Below, one piece after another: positions 26,371-37,303 of a DNA stretch of 64,000 bases; within the stretch, counting starts at the first letter, position 1, and every line of letters starts with the position of its first letter. This stretch comes from Halomicrobium salinisoli (GTDB lineage Archaea > Halobacteriota > Halobacteria > Halobacteriales > Haloarculaceae). Location of the stretch: contig NZ_CP084463.1 in the NCBI RefSeq assembly GCF_020405185.1, forward strand, positions 2,914,001 to 2,978,000. Direction: 5' to 3'. Position numbers and translations under genes: made by a program. The notes under the pieces were generated by a model, which was not told the DNA's origin, did not search any database, and was given only the letters and a program-made list of their open reading frames with translations.

Positions 26371-27060
26371 ATGGCACTCCAGGACCAACGAACCCAGCCC
26401 GCGGACGTCGTCCACCTCGAGTTCCGGCTGACGGACCCGTCACACCCGTTCGTCGGCCTCTCGACGGTCGGGGACTGCGAGGTCGAACTGATCGAGAGCT
26501 ACCCCCGGCGAACGGGGGGATACAGGAGCATCTACTCGGTCGCCAACGCCGATCCGGACAGGGTGCTCGGGCGTGCGGCGGCCATCGCGGACGGGGGCGC
26601 ACAGTTCGTCTCCCGTCGAGCGGACGGAGGGCTCCTGGAACTGTGCACGAACGGGATGAGCCCGGCGGCGTTCCTGGCCGAGGGCGGCGCGCTCCCGCGC
26701 GAGGTGACCGCCGTCGGTGGCGAGGGCCGCATCACCGCGGAACTGTTCGCGGAGACGAGCGACCACGGCGTCGCCGAGGCCTTCCTGGCCACCCACCCGA
26801 CGGCGGAACTGGTCGCCCACCGGCAGCGGTCGGAGTACACGGCTGCGGCCGGCAGTCGGGGACTCAACGAGGCCGTCCGCACCAGGCTCACGGACCGCCA
26901 GCGCGAGGCGCTCCGGGCCGCCCACGAGGAGGGCTACTTCGAGTGGCCGCGCGAGGCGACCGGCGAGGACCTGGCCGAGCGGCTGGGCATCACGCCGCCG
27001 ACCTTCTCCCAGCACCTCCGGGCGGCGGAGCGAAAGCTCGTGGCCGCGGCGTTCGAGTGA
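26371..27060 (+). CDS. bacterioopsin-activator-type HTH regulator (HTH_10)
   Basis: A 229-residue regulator. Residues about 173-225 hold the HTH_10 domain (LTDRQREALRAAHEEGYFEW, then LAERLGITPPTFSQHLRAAE). The N-terminal part is the variable haloarchaeal bat-associated domain. The start at 26371 is backed by GGAGGAG 5-11 bases upstream. It probably regulates nearby or membrane-stress genes; the target is unknown. Confidence 0.82.
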   Translation: MALQDQRTQPADVVHLEFRLTDPSHPFVGLSTVGDCEVELIESYPRRTGGYRSIYSVANADPDRVLGRAAAIADGGAQFVSRRADGGLLELCTNGMSPAAFLAEGGALPREVTAVGGEGRITAELFAETSDHGVAEAFLATHPTAELVAHRQRSEYTAAAGSRGLNEAVRTRLTDRQREALRAAHEEGYFEWPREATGEDLAERLGITPPTFSQHLRAAERKLVAAAFE

Positions 27061-27116
27061 CGACGCGGCGACGGCGATCCGCAAAGTACGTGTCCCGGTT
27101 CCGTCAATTCGGGATC

Positions 27117-27629
27117 ATGCGACACTCCCGCAGGCGAACGATCGCCCTCCTCGCCGGCGCGGCCCTCCCCGCGACCGCCGGGTGCACAGGGGACGGCGCG
27201 GCCGGCGACGGCGAGACGGTGACCGCGGACGGCGCGACCGACGGCGACGCGACCGAGTCGTCGACCGATCCGGCGCTGGTAGTCACCGTCTCGGGCCCCG
27301 ACGGCGAGCGGACCTTCTTCGACGGAACGGACGTCGCCACCGTCGGCGAGGCGGGGCGCGCCCGGAGCGGCGGCTACCGGCTCCGGGTCGAACTGGACGA
27401 ATCAGGCACGACCGCGGCGAGCGAGGCGTTCGGCGCGGTCGGCGGCGTCGACGCGCCCGGCGAGACGACGGTCGCGATCGCGGTCGACGGCGAGGAGACG
27501 GGGTCGTTCGAGGTGCGACCGGACCTCGCGCGGGCGATCGCCGCCGGCGAGTGGCGCGGCGAGTTCGTCCTCACGTTCGCGAACGAGTCCAACGCCGAGG
27601 CCGCGCGAGAGACGATCGTCGGGGACTGA
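27117..27629 (+). CDS. Tat-exported lipoprotein of unknown function
   Basis: A 170-residue protein. The N-terminus has twin arginines (SRRRTIALLAG) and a lipobox ending at Cys23 (TAGC), so export by Tat and lipid attachment are expected. A low-complexity Asp/Gly/Thr linker precedes a globular domain of about 120 residues. No function is recognised. The ATG at 27117 is 30 nt after an AAAGTACG TATA-like element. Confidence 0.65.
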   Translation: MRHSRRRTIALLAGAALPATAGCTGDGAAGDGETVTADGATDGDATESSTDPALVVTVSGPDGERTFFDGTDVATVGEAGRARSGGYRLRVELDESGTTAASEAFGAVGGVDAPGETTVAIAVDGEETGSFEVRPDLARAIAAGEWRGEFVLTFANESNAEAARETIVGD

Positions 27630-27647
27630 ACGGGCCGCTGCTCTCTC

Positions 27648-28550
27648 CTACCGCAACTCCCGCTCTTGCTCCCACGCCCGAACGAGCCGCGTCAGCGCCT
27701 CGTTGACCGGCACCGGCTCGTCGGCCCGCTCGACGACCGCTCCGTTGATCGCGTCGATCTCCGTCCGCCGACCCCGCTGCAGGTCCCGCCGCATCGAGGA
27801 GACGTTCTCGGCGGTCGCCTCGGCGACGCGCTCGACGGCCGCGACGGCCTCGTCGTCGGGGAGATCAACCCCGTCAGTGCGAGCGACGCGGGCCGTCTCC
27901 CGTGCGGCCGCGCGCGCGAGGTCGTTCGCGGGCCCGTCGAGCAGCGCGCCGTTGGGCAGGTCTGAAAGCGCCGTCGTCGCGTTGATCCCGGCGTTGACCG
28001 CCAGTTTCTCCCAGAGCCGGCGGGGCATGTCCGTCGCGACGGTCGTCTCGACGCCGGCCTCGTCGAACGCCGCGCCGACGCGCTCGGCAGCCGGGCTCTC
28101 GCCGCCCTCGCGCGGTCCGAGGACCACCTCGCCGACGCCGGTGCACTCGACGCTGCCCGGTTCGTCGAGGCGCGCACCATAGGTGCAGGTGCCGGCCAGC
28201 ACGGGGCAGTCGAGGGCCGCGGCCAGGCGCTCCTCGTTGCCCAGCCCGTTCTGGACGGAGAGGCAGGCCCCGAGGTCGCAGTCGGCCAGCGCGGCGGCGG
28301 CCTGGGGCGTGTCGTGGGCCTTGACCGCGACGACGGCGAGGTCCCAGCCGCTCCCGTCCCCGGCGTCCGCGGCCGCGGTGACGGCCTCGGGCCTGAGGTG
28401 CGTCTCGACCGCCCCCGTGATCCGGAGCCCGTCCTCGCGGATCGCGGCGGCGTGGGGGTCCCGGCCGACCAGTGTCACGTCGTGGTCGCGGGCCAGCAGT
28501 CCTCCGAGCAGGCTGCCGAGGCTGCCGGCGCCGAAGACGAGGACGTCCAT
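27648..28550 (-). CDS. panE: 2-dehydropantoate 2-reductase family protein
   Basis: A 300-residue ketopantoate reductase with the N-terminal NADPH-binding motif FGAGSLGSLLGG (residues 6-17), VKAHDTPQAA and the catalytic-region signature KLAVNAGINATTAL with the conserved Lys and Asn. It would reduce 2-dehydropantoate to pantoate for CoA synthesis. It lies 39 bases downstream of metX on the same strand and may be cotranscribed with the methionine genes. Family members can act on other 2-oxoacids. Confidence 0.85.
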   Translation of the reverse strand: MDVLVFGAGSLGSLLGGLLARDHDVTLVGRDPHAAAIREDGLRITGAVETHLRPEAVTAAADAGDGSGWDLAVVAVKAHDTPQAAAALADCDLGACLSVQNGLGNEERLAAALDCPVLAGTCTYGARLDEPGSVECTGVGEVVLGPREGGESPAAERVGAAFDEAGVETTVATDMPRRLWEKLAVNAGINATTALSDLPNGALLDGPANDLARAAARETARVARTDGVDLPDDEAVAAVERVAEATAENVSSMRRDLQRGRRTEIDAINGAVVERADEPVPVNEALTRLVRAWEQERELR

Positions 28551-28589
28551 GAGCGAGGGTGGTCAGCGCGGGAGAAAAGCGCGTCGGGC

Positions 28590-29801
28590 CTAGGAGAACA
28601 GGCTGGTGTGGACGGGCGCGTAGTCGTTGCCGCCGTCGTCGTCATCGTCGTCGACGGTGTCGGAGATGGCGTTGCCGGTCAGTCCCTCCTCGAGGAAGTC
28701 CGAAAGCGGCGGGCCGACCCGGTCGGGCTCGACGAGGAAGGCGTCGTGGCCGTAGTCTGAGTCGACGACGTGGTGGGCGGTGTCGGTGTCCGTCTCGCGG
28801 AACGCCTCGGCCAGCGCCTCGGACTGCTCGGTGGTGAAGTGCCAGTCGCCGGTAAAGGAGACCAGCAGCGCCTCGCCGTCGAACGCCGCGAGCGCGTCGG
28901 CGTCGGACTCGAAGCCGGCCGAGAGGTCGTAGTTGTCCATCGCGCGGGTCAGGTAGAGATAGCTGTTGGCGTCGAACCGCTCGACGAACTTCGTCGAGTT
29001 GTAGTCGAGGAACGACTCGACGTCGCGATACGGGAAGAACCGGCCCGCGGGGTCGGTGGGGAACTCCCGCTCGAACTCGCGGGTGGCGGCGCGGCGGCCG
29101 AAGCGGCGCTCCATCGAGGACTTCGAGAAGTACATCACGTGGCCCAGCTGGCGGGCCAGCGCGAGGCCCTCGTCCGGGTGCTCGCCGTCGTCGCCGTAGT
29201 AGTGGCCGTCGTTCCAGTCGGGATCCGTGGTGATGGCGCGCTGGGCGATGGAGTCGAGCGCGAGGCACTGGGCGTCCAGCCGCGGCGCGGCGGCGACCGA
29301 CGCCACCTTCTCGACGTGGTCGGGGTGGCGCTTGACCCACTCGAGGGCGTTCATGCCGCCGACGCTGCCGCCGACGACGGCGTGGAGGTGCGGGACGCCG
29401 AGTTCGTCGAGGACGAGGCGCTGGGCCTCCGTCCAGTCGGTGACCGTCACCGGCGGGAACTCCGTGGCGTAGGGCTCGCCCGTCTCGGGGTTCTCCGAGG
29501 CGGGCCCGCTCGTGCCGTAGCACGAGCCGGGCACGTTCACGCACACCACGAAGTACTCGTTCGTGTCGATGGCCTTGCCCGGGCCGACGATGTCGTCCCA
29601 CCAGGCGAACGCCTGGTCGGCGTCCTGGAAGCGGCCCTGCGAGGCGACGTGGGCGCTGCCGGTCAGCGCGTGGCAGACGAGGACGGCGTTGTCCCCGTCG
29701 AACTCGCCGTAGGTCTCGTAGGCGACCTCCAGTTCCGGGATCGTCTCGCCGCACTCGAACTCGAACGCGCCCAGCGAGACGGTGTTGTTGTCTACCTCCA
29801 T
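28590..29801 (-). CDS. metX: homoserine O-acetyltransferase
   Basis: A 403-residue alpha/beta-hydrolase-fold acyltransferase. The nucleophile elbow is [10 protein letters not shown] with Ser146; Asp319 (TGDWHF) and His352 (DYGHDAF) complete the triad. It activates L-homoserine with acetyl-CoA. The acidic C-terminal extension with six consecutive Asp residues is a halophilic add-on. It follows metY by 78 bases on the same strand, giving the direct sulfhydrylation route to homocysteine. Succinyl specificity cannot be excluded from sequence alone. Confidence 0.9.
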   Translation of the reverse strand: MEVDNNTVSLGAFEFECGETIPELEVAYETYGEFDGDNAVLVCHALTGSAHVASQGRFQDADQAFAWWDDIVGPGKAIDTNEYFVVCVNVPGSCYGTSGPASENPETGEPYATEFPPVTVTDWTEAQRLVLDELGVPHLHAVVGGSVGGMNALEWVKRHPDHVEKVASVAAAPRLDAQCLALDSIAQRAITTDPDWNDGHYYGDDGEHPDEGLALARQLGHVMYFSKSSMERRFGRRAATREFEREFPTDPAGRFFPYRDVESFLDYNSTKFVERFDANSYLYLTRAMDNYDLSAGFESDADALAAFDGEALLVSFTGDWHFTTEQSEALAEAFRETDTDTAHHVVDSDYGHDAFLVEPDRVGPPLSDFLEEGLTGNAISDTVDDDDDDGGNDYAPVHTSLFS

Positions 29802-29879
29802 CCTGTCACCCCCGTCGCTGTCGCCGCGAGTCGCCCCCGCGACTGGCCCGCCGCCTGAGACTGCCCGCGACAGCCCATC

Positions 29880-31169
29880 TCAGCTCGCCTCCTCGATGGC
29901 CCGGTCGAGGTCGGCGATGACGTCCTCGGTGTCCTCGATGCCGACCGAGCAGCGGATCAGGTCCGGCGTGACGCCGCTGGCGCGCTGTTCGTCCTCCGAG
30001 AGCTGTGCGTGGGTCGTCGAGGCCGGGTGGATCACCAGCGTCTTCGCGTCGCCGATGTTGGCGAGGAACTGCGCGAGGTCGGTGCGCTCGCACAGCTCCC
30101 GGCCGGCGTCGTAGCCGCCCTCGAGGCCGAAGGTGACGATGCCGCCGTAGCCGCCGTCGAGGTACTCGCTGGCGTTGTCGTGGGTCTCGTGGCTCTCGAG
30201 GCCGGGGTAGGTGACCCACGCGACGTCCGGGTGGTCCTGCAGGAACTCCGCGACGGCCATGGCGTTCTCGCAGTGTTGCTCCATGCGGAGCTTGAGCGTC
30301 TCCGTGCCCTGCAGCGTCGCCCAGGCGTCGAAGGGCTTCTGGCCGTCGCCCAGCGAGCGGACCCCGCGCTGGCGTGCGGCGACGGCGAAGGCCTCCTCGC
30401 CGAAGCGGTCGGCGAAGGTGACCCCGTCGAAGGCCTCGTTGGGCCCGCCCAGTTCGGGGTACTTCTCGGGGTGCTCGCTCCACGGGAAACTGCCCCCGTC
30501 GACGAGGACGCCGCCGACCGTCGTCCCGGAGCCGTGGATCCACTTCGTCGTCGACTCCCAGACGACGTCGACGCCGTGCTCCAGGGGGTTACAGAGGTAC
30601 GGCGTCCCGAAGGTGTTGTCGACGAAGACGGGGACGCCGCGCTCGTGGGCCACCTCGGCGATGGCCTCGAAGTCCGGCGTCACCAGCGACGGGTTGCCGA
30701 TGGTCTCGAAGTGGACGTAGGCGGTGTCGTCGTCGATGGCGTCGGCGTAGGCCTGGGGGTCGAGCGTGTCCACGAAGCGGGGCTCGACGCCGCGGCGGGT
30801 GGCCATGTTCGAGAGGTAGGAGTGGGTGCCGCCGTAGATAGAGGCCGCGCTGACGACGTTGTCGCCCGCGCTCGCGAGGATCGAGGTGCCCGCGTCCAGC
30901 GCCGCCATGCCGGAGCCGGTGGCGACGGCGGCGGTGCCGGACTCCAGCGAGGCGAGCCGGCGCTCCAGCATCGAGACCGTCGGGTTGTCGAACCGCGAGT
31001 AGACGTTGCCCTCCTGATCGAGCGCGTAGAGGTCGGCCGCGGTGTCGGCGTCCTCGAAGACGTACGACGTGGTCTGGTAGATCGGCGGGGCGCGCGCCCC
31101 GGTCGCCGGATCCGGCTCCTCCTGCCCGGCGTGGACGCAGCGCGTCCCGAATCCGTACGGATCGGTCAT
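29880..31169 (-). CDS. metY: O-acetylhomoserine aminocarboxypropyltransferase
   Basis: A 429-residue PLP enzyme of the Cys/Met metabolism family. PLP-binding Lys209 lies in ESTTKWIHGSG, with VETIGNP-like HFETIGNPSL and VDNTFGTPY before it. The length fits O-acetylhomoserine sulfhydrylases better than the shorter cystathionine gamma-synthases. It makes homocysteine from O-acetylhomoserine and sulfide. It is first in the metY-metX-panE row. TATA-like sequence (minus strand GGTTATAG near 31199) lies 30 nt before the ATG. Confidence 0.9.
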   Translation of the reverse strand: MTDPYGFGTRCVHAGQEEPDPATGARAPPIYQTTSYVFEDADTAADLYALDQEGNVYSRFDNPTVSMLERRLASLESGTAAVATGSGMAALDAGTSILASAGDNVVSAASIYGGTHSYLSNMATRRGVEPRFVDTLDPQAYADAIDDDTAYVHFETIGNPSLVTPDFEAIAEVAHERGVPVFVDNTFGTPYLCNPLEHGVDVVWESTTKWIHGSGTTVGGVLVDGGSFPWSEHPEKYPELGGPNEAFDGVTFADRFGEEAFAVAARQRGVRSLGDGQKPFDAWATLQGTETLKLRMEQHCENAMAVAEFLQDHPDVAWVTYPGLESHETHDNASEYLDGGYGGIVTFGLEGGYDAGRELCERTDLAQFLANIGDAKTLVIHPASTTHAQLSEDEQRASGVTPDLIRCSVGIEDTEDVIADLDRAIEEAS

Positions 31170-31291
31170 GTATGCGACTCATATATCTCCACACTTCTAT
31201 AACCACCAGTTACGGCAAAATTCGCTGGCGCGACGGCTCTGCGCCCGCGCGGCGAGCGGAGACGGGGCGGTCGTCGGGGCGAGCGGCCCGC

Positions 31292-32326
31292 CTACGATCG
31301 TCCGATCGCGTACACGGTCCCCTCGGTGTCGCCGGTGTAGACGCGCTCCTCGCCCAGGCGCGGCGTCTGGTGCCACGCGTCGCCGGCGTCGACTTTCCAG
31401 CGCCGGTCGCCGCTGTCCTTCGAGACGGCGTTCAGGCCCGTGTTACCGCCGACGTAGACGGCGTCCGGGTCCACCGCGGGCGGGGCCGCCGCGCCGCTGT
31501 ACTCCTCGAACCGCCACTGGACCGTCCGCGCGTCGAGCGACAGGGCCTGCAGGCTCCCCGCGACCGTCGCCAGGTACGCCGTGTCGCCGTCGACGGCGAC
31601 CGACACGGACCCGTCCTCGGCGGCCGCGTGTCGCCAGCGTTCCTCGCCGGTCGCCGCGTCGACGGCGTGGAGGACGCCGGCGTCGCTGCCCTGGTAGACG
31701 GTCCCCTCGACCGCCGTCGGTCTGACGAGCAGGCCGCCGCTGGCGTCGAAGGTCCAGCGCTCCTCGCCGGTCGCCGCGTCGACGGCGTAGAGGCGTCCCT
31801 CGCGGTCCCCGACGTAGACCGCGTCTCCGCCGCTGACGGGGCCCTCGTCGAGGTCCGCTCCGACGTCGGTCCGCCACAGCTCCTCCCCGGTCGCGGCGTC
31901 GCGCGCGAGGACGACTCCGTCGGCGAGGCCCGCGTAGAGGACCCCGTCGCCGGCGTCGAGTCCCACCGCGGGGCTCTCGACCGACGGCCGCTCTCGCCAC
32001 ACTCTGTCGCCGCTCTCGCGGTCCAGCGCGAGGGCGACGCCGTCGACTCGACCGAGATACAGGCGGCCGTCGGCGGCCGCGACGGCCTTGAGTACCCGGG
32101 CGTCGAGGCCGCGTCGCCACTCGGTCTCGCCGCTGTCGGTGGCGAGACGGTGGGCCGTCGCCCCGCTCGCGGCGAACACCGCGCCGTCAGCGAGGACCAG
32201 CGGCGCCGGCAGCTCCGACCCGACGGAGACCGACCAGTCGGTCCGCCGTCCCAGTCCGGGCACGGAACATCCCGCCAGTGCGGCCGTCGCGGCCGGTAGC
32301 GTCCCGAGTAACTCGCGTCGTCGCAT
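31292..32326 (-). CDS. PQQ-type beta-propeller lipoprotein
   Basis: A 344-residue protein. A Tat-like N-terminus ([10 protein letters not shown]) runs to a lipobox Cys20 (ALAGC). The rest is made of repeated blades with motifs such as VYVGDREGRLYAVDAATGEE and GTVYQGSDAGVLHAVDAATG, typical of PQQ/pyrrolo-quinoline-quinone-like propellers used as scaffolds. Its ATG overlaps the stop of the giant surface protein gene (TGATG), so it is translationally coupled to it and probably works with it outside the cell. Binding of PQQ itself is not implied. Confidence 0.82.
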   Translation of the reverse strand: MRRRELLGTLPAATAALAGCSVPGLGRRTDWSVSVGSELPAPLVLADGAVFAASGATAHRLATDSGETEWRRGLDARVLKAVAAADGRLYLGRVDGVALALDRESGDRVWRERPSVESPAVGLDAGDGVLYAGLADGVVLARDAATGEELWRTDVGADLDEGPVSGGDAVYVGDREGRLYAVDAATGEERWTFDASGGLLVRPTAVEGTVYQGSDAGVLHAVDAATGEERWRHAAAEDGSVSVAVDGDTAYLATVAGSLQALSLDARTVQWRFEEYSGAAAPPAVDPDAVYVGGNTGLNAVSKDSGDRRWKVDAGDAWHQTPRLGEERVYTGDTEGTVYAIGRS

Positions 32327-35300
32327 CAGTTCTGTATCACGATGGTCGTTCCGGTCCGTCCGGTCTGTTCGTCGTTCTCCTCGGCGTACTCGGCGTCCAT
32401 GAGTACCTCTGTACTCTGTATGTAAGACTTTTCGACGACTCCCCGGGGCCCGGCGCCGGGGATCTCCGGCGCGTCGAATCCGGCGCTCCGCACCACGTCG
32501 TCCGCGGAGTCGCGGTACTCGAAGGCGACGAAGGCGACGGCGAGGCGCTTGCTGCCGGAGACGATGAGCACCTGGGCCCCGCCGGCGCCGGCGGTGGCGG
32601 CACCGGCGACGCGGTTGAAATCGCGCAGGTTCTGCGCGCCGACGCCGAGGTGGTGATTGAAGTTCGTCCGGGTGTTGAACTGGAGACCGTACTGCTGGCG
32701 CGTCTCGACGGTGACCTCGTCGTCCGTCCACTCGGTCCGGGCGTCGACGTCGGACATGATCTCGTCGCGCTCGAAGATGGTCTCCGCCCCGTCCTCCGAC
32801 ATCGTCACGGACAGCTCGAGCCCGCCAAGCGAGTCGACACAGCACTCGGAGGGATCGGTGTTCGCCGACGACGTCTCCTTGACGATCACGTCGAACTCGT
32901 GGACGCCCGGCGTCAGGCGGTCGCTGTCCCCCCAGCCGACGTACGGGAGGCCGGTGTTGTCCTCGCGCTCGACGACGTCGACGACCTCCACGTCGCTGTC
33001 GGGCGCGCGCACCTCGTACCCGAGCGGCAGTTCGTCCTCGTACTCGTCGAGGTTGTTCTCGACGGCCGGGGACGTCTCGACGGAGAGGTAGCCGGTCAGC
33101 CGGTAGTAGGTCTCGTACTCCTCGAGGTCGTACCCCTCTAACCAGCCGGGCGGACCGCCGAAGCTCTGCTGGGACCAGCTATCGGCCTGCGTGACCGGCA
33201 CCTCCCAGTAGCTGCCCTCGCCGTTCGGCCTGGTCGGCTTCCGGACCGCTTCGGGGCTCTCGCCGCCGTTCGGCGTCCGGACGTTCGTCGGGAGGGTCGC
33301 GCTGAGGCTCAGCGACTCCCGAACGAGGGGGTCGCTGTCCTTGCGGTGCTCGGCGGCGTCGTCGAGACCGATCCCGTCGCTGTTGACCTCGTTCGGGTGG
33401 GCGTAGTAGACGACCTCCGTCTCGGTGCTGGTGAACAGGCCGAAGATGCCGCCGCGTTCGACCTCCTCGGTGTAGACCTCCTGCCCGTCCTCGAGCCCGT
33501 CGCCGTCCGCGTCGGGGTCCCGCGGGTCGAGCTCGAGGGACCGATGGACGAGGGTCCCGTCGTCGTCCAGGTGCGGGGCTCCGGTCCCCGTGAGGTCGCG
33601 CTCGCGGGAGTTGATGAGCCCGTCGCCGTCGCTGTCGGCGGTGACGGCGACCTGGCCGACCGACGCCCGGACGGTGCCTTCGGACCGGACCACGACGGTC
33701 ACCTCCTCGCCGGTGTGTTCCGACAGGTCGAACGTCTTCGTCTGATCGACGTTCGGGTCGATGCCGTTCCACTCGTGGAGGACGGTCTCGGAGTCGCCGT
33801 CGTCGACCGCGATCGAGAGCTCCGCGTCGGGGCTCGCCATCACTGCCCCGACCTGCACGTGAAGCGTGGCCTCCTCGCCGCTCGGCACCGCCACGTCCCG
33901 TTCCATGGCCGCGTCGGCGCCCGACGCGGAGGCTGACGCCGACGCGCGTTGACCGGTCGGGGCTGCGCTGGCGACGCTTATGACCGGGCCGCAGCCGACG
34001 AGCGGGAGACAGTCGCCACCGCCGTCGTCGGATTCGGTCGGGGTCGGCGTCGGTTCCGGCGTCGGCGTGTCCGTGTTGATACAGTTGCTCGGGTACGGGT
34101 AGCAACTGCTCCCGTCGTCGCCGTCGTCCGACTCCGTAGGCGTCGGCTCCGGCGTCGGCGTGTCCGTACCGATGCAGTTAGTCGGATACGGGTAACAGCT
34201 ACTCCCGTCGTCGCCGTCGTCGGACTCGGTCGGCGTCGGCGTCGGTTCCGGCGTCGGCGTGGGCGTGTCCGTGTCGACACAGTTGCTCGGGTACGGGTAG
34301 CAACTGCTCCCGTCGTCGCCGTCGTCGGACTCGGTCGGCGTCGGCGTCGGTTCCGGCGTCGGCGTGGGCGTCTCGGTCTCGACCGTGCTGGTCAGGACCG
34401 CGCCGGAGACGCCGTTGACCGTCCCCGTCGTGACGTCGCCCCGCGTCTCCCAGCCGGCGAGGGACGCCAGGCCGTCGTAGAACGGCAGATCGCCGGGGGT
34501 GAGGCCGACGTCCGCGTCGTACCCCGCCACGTCCCCGTCGGCGACCCAGACGTACGAGAAGTTCTCGACCGTCGCCCGCGCGGTCCGGTTCCGCTCGTCG
34601 ACGGTCGTCTCGACCGGGCGCGGGAGTTCGTCGCTCCCCGCCTGCCACTTGTAGACGGTCAGGTTCCGGTCGGTCACGTCGACGCCGTCCGCGACGGGGA
34701 TGGACACCGTCGCGTTGTCGAAGTCCGTCCGGTTCGAGAGGTGTACGACCTGCGAGGTCCGGACCGGTTGCGAGGCGTTCTCGGCCATCGTCCCGGTCGA
34801 GGAGTTCGACGCGGATTCGATCGAGATGCCGCGCGCGACGTTCCCCGTGCCGACGGCGGTGACCGAGACGCCGGTCTCCTCGTCGGTCGCAGTCGTCTCG
34901 ACGGTCTCTTCGTCGTCCGGGACGCCGTCGCCGTCGGAGTCGACGGCCAGCGGGTCGGTCCCGATCTCGCGCTCGTCGCCGTCGATCACGCCGTCGCCGT
35001 CCGTGTCGGGGTCCGCCGGGTCGGTCCCGATCTCGACCTCCCTCCCGTCCGTGATGCCGTCCCGGTCCGTGTCGGTCCGTGCCGTCGAGGTGTTGTACGC
35101 GCTCTCCTGGCTGGCGTTCAGGCCGTCCCCGTCGACGTCCTCGGCGGCGTCGGCGACGCCGTCGTCGTCGGTGTCGGAGTCGGCGGGCGAGAACGACGGC
35201 TGCGACGCCTCGAAGCCGTCTCCGAGGCCGTCGCCGTCGGTATCGTCGTCCCGCGGATCGAGCCCCAGTCGGTACTCTCGGGCGGCGACGAGACCGTCGC

Positions 35301-37269
35301 CGTCGAAGTCCGTCGCTCCGTCGAGAGTCCCGTCGTCGGCCTCGTCGGCCTCGGTCCAGTTCGCGTCGCTGTCGTCGTCATCGGGGTCTGTCCCGGTGAC
35401 CGACCGCTCGTACCAGTCCGGGAGGCCGTCGTTGTCACCGTCGTTGTCGAGGTACGCCGGGAGTCCGTCGCCGTCCGTGTCGTTCCGGCCCTCGACGCCG
35501 TCGGGGACCGAATCGTTGTCCGCGTCGCGGGCGAGCCAGTTCGGCGTGCCGTCGTAGTCGGCGTCGGGCAGGAACTCGCGCGCGTCCCGGAGCTCCGTCC
35601 GGGTCGCGATCCCGTCACCGTCGTCGTCGGGGTCGCGGACGTTCCGTATCATGTCGTCGTCGGTGTCGATCAGCCCCTCCGTCTCGTCGGCGCGGCCGTC
35701 GCCGTCCGCGTCGTCGTCGAGGGCGTCGATGGTCCCGTCACCGTCGGTATCGACGGCCGTACCGCCGCTGGTTTCGACCCAGTCGGAGATACCGTCGCCG
35801 TCCGTGTCGTCGTCCGTCGGGTCGGTGCCGAGCGCTCTCTCGCGAGCGTCCGAGAGGCCGTCACCGTCCGCGTCGTCGCCGACGACGACCGTCGGGTCCG
35901 GACGCGCGTCCGCGACGGCGTCCGGGAACGCGTCGCTGCGGGCGACGGCGGCGCCGTCGTGGACGCCGTCGTCGGACTGGTTCCCGGGGAGTCCCGTGAC
36001 GTTGCCGTCGGGGTCGAGCGGGTCGCTCCCGACCGCCGCCTCGACGGAGGCAGGGAGGCCGTCACCGTCCAGCGGGATCACCGTCCGGTCGGTCGTCCCC
36101 GTCACCGGGTCCGAGACGGTCACCGTGACGTTCGTCACCCGCCTCTCCCGATCTAGTTCGACCCGAAACCCGCGAGTCCCGTCGGTCACCTCGCCCGCGG
36201 TCACCACGGTCGGCGTTGCCGTCTGGTTACCGACCGTCGCGGTCACGGTCGCGTCCTCGCCGACGGGGACGTCGCGGTAGGTCCCGGTCAGGTAGACGCT
36301 GTCCGGCGAGCCGTTCTGCCGGACCGGATCGGCGATCCGACGGACGTCGGTCCCCGGACCCAGGCCGCGGTCCACGCGCTTCAGGGCCTGTCGCGCCGAC
36401 CGCCAGGCGGTCTTCGTCGCGACGAGCGCTCGCGCCCGCGTTCGAATCGTCCGGGCGGCGCTGCCGGACCGGTTCGCCCGGTCGCGGAGACGCTGCGCCC
36501 GGTCGAACGCGCGCCGCGCGTTCCGGAGGTGCGCCCCCGCGCCCTTCTGCTGGCCGCGCGACAGCGCGGACCGGTGGGCCGCCAGGGTCTGTTCGGCGAC
36601 GGTGATCTCGCGGGCGGTCGAACGGTTGTCGGCCGCGACGACCCGCCGGGTCACCCGGAGCACGCGTTCCTCGTCGTCCGTCCCGGCGAAACTGGCGAGC
36701 GCCCGGACCCCCTGGGCGTCCTTCCGAAGCGGGTCCGATCCCTGCAGACGGACCGAACCCCGGTAGTCGGACCCGTTCGCGTCGCGGAAGACGCGCCGCG
36801 CGCGGTCGATAGCGGCCCGCTGCTGGCCCCGGTCGGCCGAGACCGACGCGAGCGATTCGAGGACGGTCCCTTTCTGCTCCCGCGGGCTCGACGCCCCGTC
36901 CGTGGCGTCGGTGCCGTTCGTCGCGATACCGTCCGTGGCGTCGGTATCGTCCGTCGCGTTGCTGTCGTTCGTCTCGGTACCGTCCGTCGCGTCGGTGCCG
37001 TTCGTGGCGGTACCGTCCGTCGCGTTGGTATCGTTCGTGGCGGTACCGTCCGTCGCGTCGGTGCCGTTCGTCGTTTCGGTGCCGCCCGTCGCGTTGGCGC
37101 CGTCAGCCGCGTCGGCGGCGTCGGCAGACCGGTCGGCCGCCGGTCCGTCGTTTCCCGCCGCGGTCACCGGCGTCGGCTGCTGGACGGTCACCGCCCCGCT
37201 GATCGGTGCCGTCATGAGCAATATTGCGAATACCAGCGCTACTACCTCCGAATCGATTACCCACCCCAT
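32326..37269 (-). CDS. giant secreted calcium-repeat surface protein
   Basis: A 1647-residue protein. The order is: signal segment (residues 1-26); Asp/Thr/Asn-rich region with many N-glycosylation sequons (about 37-129); Arg-rich helical region (about 130-300); beta domain; long series of thrombospondin-type-3-like DxDxDG calcium loops (about 454-782); region with a YVWVADGDV segment; Thr-Pro-Glu linkers alternating with Cys pairs (about 965-1085); a second DxDxDG patch (about 1210-1260); a C-terminal domain. No membrane anchor or PGF-CTERM is seen at the end. The ATG at 37269 was chosen because a TATA (TTTAATATT on the minus strand) is 30 nt upstream. It is coupled to the PQQ lipoprotein and divergent from the transglutaminase operon. 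The role is probably adhesion or cell-surface structure. Confidence 0.8.
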   Translation of the reverse strand: MGWVIDSEVVALVFAILLMTAPISGAVTVQQPTPVTAAGNDGPAADRSADAADAADGANATGGTETTNGTDATDGTATNDTNATDGTATNGTDATDGTETNDSNATDDTDATDGIATNGTDATDGASSPREQKGTVLESLASVSADRGQQRAAIDRARRVFRDANGSDYRGSVRLQGSDPLRKDAQGVRALASFAGTDDEERVLRVTRRVVAADNRSTAREITVAEQTLAAHRSALSRGQQKGAGAHLRNARRAFDRAQRLRDRANRSGSAARTIRTRARALVATKTAWRSARQALKRVDRGLGPGTDVRRIADPVRQNGSPDSVYLTGTYRDVPVGEDATVTATVGNQTATPTVVTAGEVTDGTRGFRVELDRERRVTNVTVTVSDPVTGTTDRTVIPLDGDGLPASVEAAVGSDPLDPDGNVTGLPGNQSDDGVHDGAAVARSDAFPDAVADARPDPTVVVGDDADGDGLSDARERALGTDPTDDDTDGDGISDWVETSGGTAVDTDGDGTIDALDDDADGDGRADETEGLIDTDDDMIRNVRDPDDDGDGIATRTELRDAREFLPDADYDGTPNWLARDADNDSVPDGVEGRNDTDGDGLPAYLDNDGDNDGLPDWYERSVTGTDPDDDDSDANWTEADEADDGTLDGATDFDGDGLVAAREYRLGLDPRDDDTDGDGLGDGFEASQPSFSPADSDTDDDGVADAAEDVDGDGLNASQESAYNTSTARTDTDRDGITDGREVEIGTDPADPDTDGDGVIDGDEREIGTDPLAVDSDGDGVPDDEETVETTATDEETGVSVTAVGTGNVARGISIESASNSSTGTMAENASQPVRTSQVVHLSNRTDFDNATVSIPVADGVDVTDRNLTVYKWQAGSDELPRPVETTVDERNRTARATVENFSYVWVADGDVAGYDADVGLTPGDLPFYDGLASLAGWETRGDVTTGTVNGVSGAVLTSTVETETPTPTPEPTPTPTESDDGDDGSSCYPYPSNCVDTDTPTPTPEPTPTPTESDDGDDGSSCYPYPTNCIGTDTPTPEPTPTESDDGDDGSSCYPYPSNCINTDTPTPEPTPTPTESDDGGGDCLPLVGCGPVISVASAAPTGQRASASASASGADAAMERDVAVPSGEEATLHVQVGAVMASPDAELSIAVDDGDSETVLHEWNGIDPNVDQTKTFDLSEHTGEEVTVVVRSEGTVRASVGQVAVTADSDGDGLINSRERDLTGTGAPHLDDDGTLVHRSLELDPRDPDADGDGLEDGQEVYTEEVERGGIFGLFTSTETEVVYYAHPNEVNSDGIGLDDAAEHRKDSDPLVRESLSLSATLPTNVRTPNGGESPEAVRKPTRPNGEGSYWEVPVTQADSWSQQSFGGPPGWLEGYDLEEYETYYRLTGYLSVETSPAVENNLDEYEDELPLGYEVRAPDSDVEVVDVVEREDNTGLPYVGWGDSDRLTPGVHEFDVIVKETSSANTDPSECCVDSLGGLELSVTMSEDGAETIFERDEIMSDVDARTEWTDDEVTVETRQQYGLQFNTRTNFNHHLGVGAQNLRDFNRVAGAATAGAGGAQVLIVSGSKRLAVAFVAFEYRDSADDVVRSAGFDAPEIPGAGPRGVVEKSYIQSTEVLMDAEYAEENDEQTGRTGTTIVIQN
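34018..34376 (-). repeat. tandem Thr-Pro-Glu/Cys-pair cassettes in the giant surface protein
   Basis: The coding strand carries four near-identical units with periods of roughly 90-105 bases. Each encodes [16 protein letters not shown] followed by [11 protein letters not shown] in the first three units; the last unit has [11 protein letters not shown] instead. The Cys spacing suggests one small disulfide loop per unit on a stiff Pro-rich stalk. Confidence 0.8.
36885..37160 (-). repeat. low-complexity repeat encoding Asp/Thr/Asn/Gly stretch
   Basis: Short direct repeats encode units like TNGTDATDG and TNDTNATDG near the N-terminus of the giant protein. Nearly every unit holds an Asn-x-Thr/Ser sequon, so the segment could be a densely glycosylated stem. 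Confidence 0.75.
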
Positions 37270-37294
37270 CGTATAACCTAAGGCTGTAAAGCCA

Positions 37295-37303
37295 AATATT
37301 AAA
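37295..37303 (-). promoter_or_regulatory. TATA promoter of the giant surface protein gene
   Basis: AATATTAAA on the plus strand (TTTAATATT on the minus strand) is centred 30 nt before the ATG at 37269. A plus-strand TATA-like TTTATTAC at 37461-37468 would serve the divergent transglutaminase operon with a leader of about 45 nt. The 266-base divergent region may hold shared regulation. Confidence 0.55.

Noticed and set aside
33949..36156. Plus-strand open frame of 735 codons, Val/Arg-rich, opposite the giant surface protein
   Set aside because: It is the complement of the DxDxDG repeat coding; repetitive Val-Gly-Val-Arg text has no family meaning.
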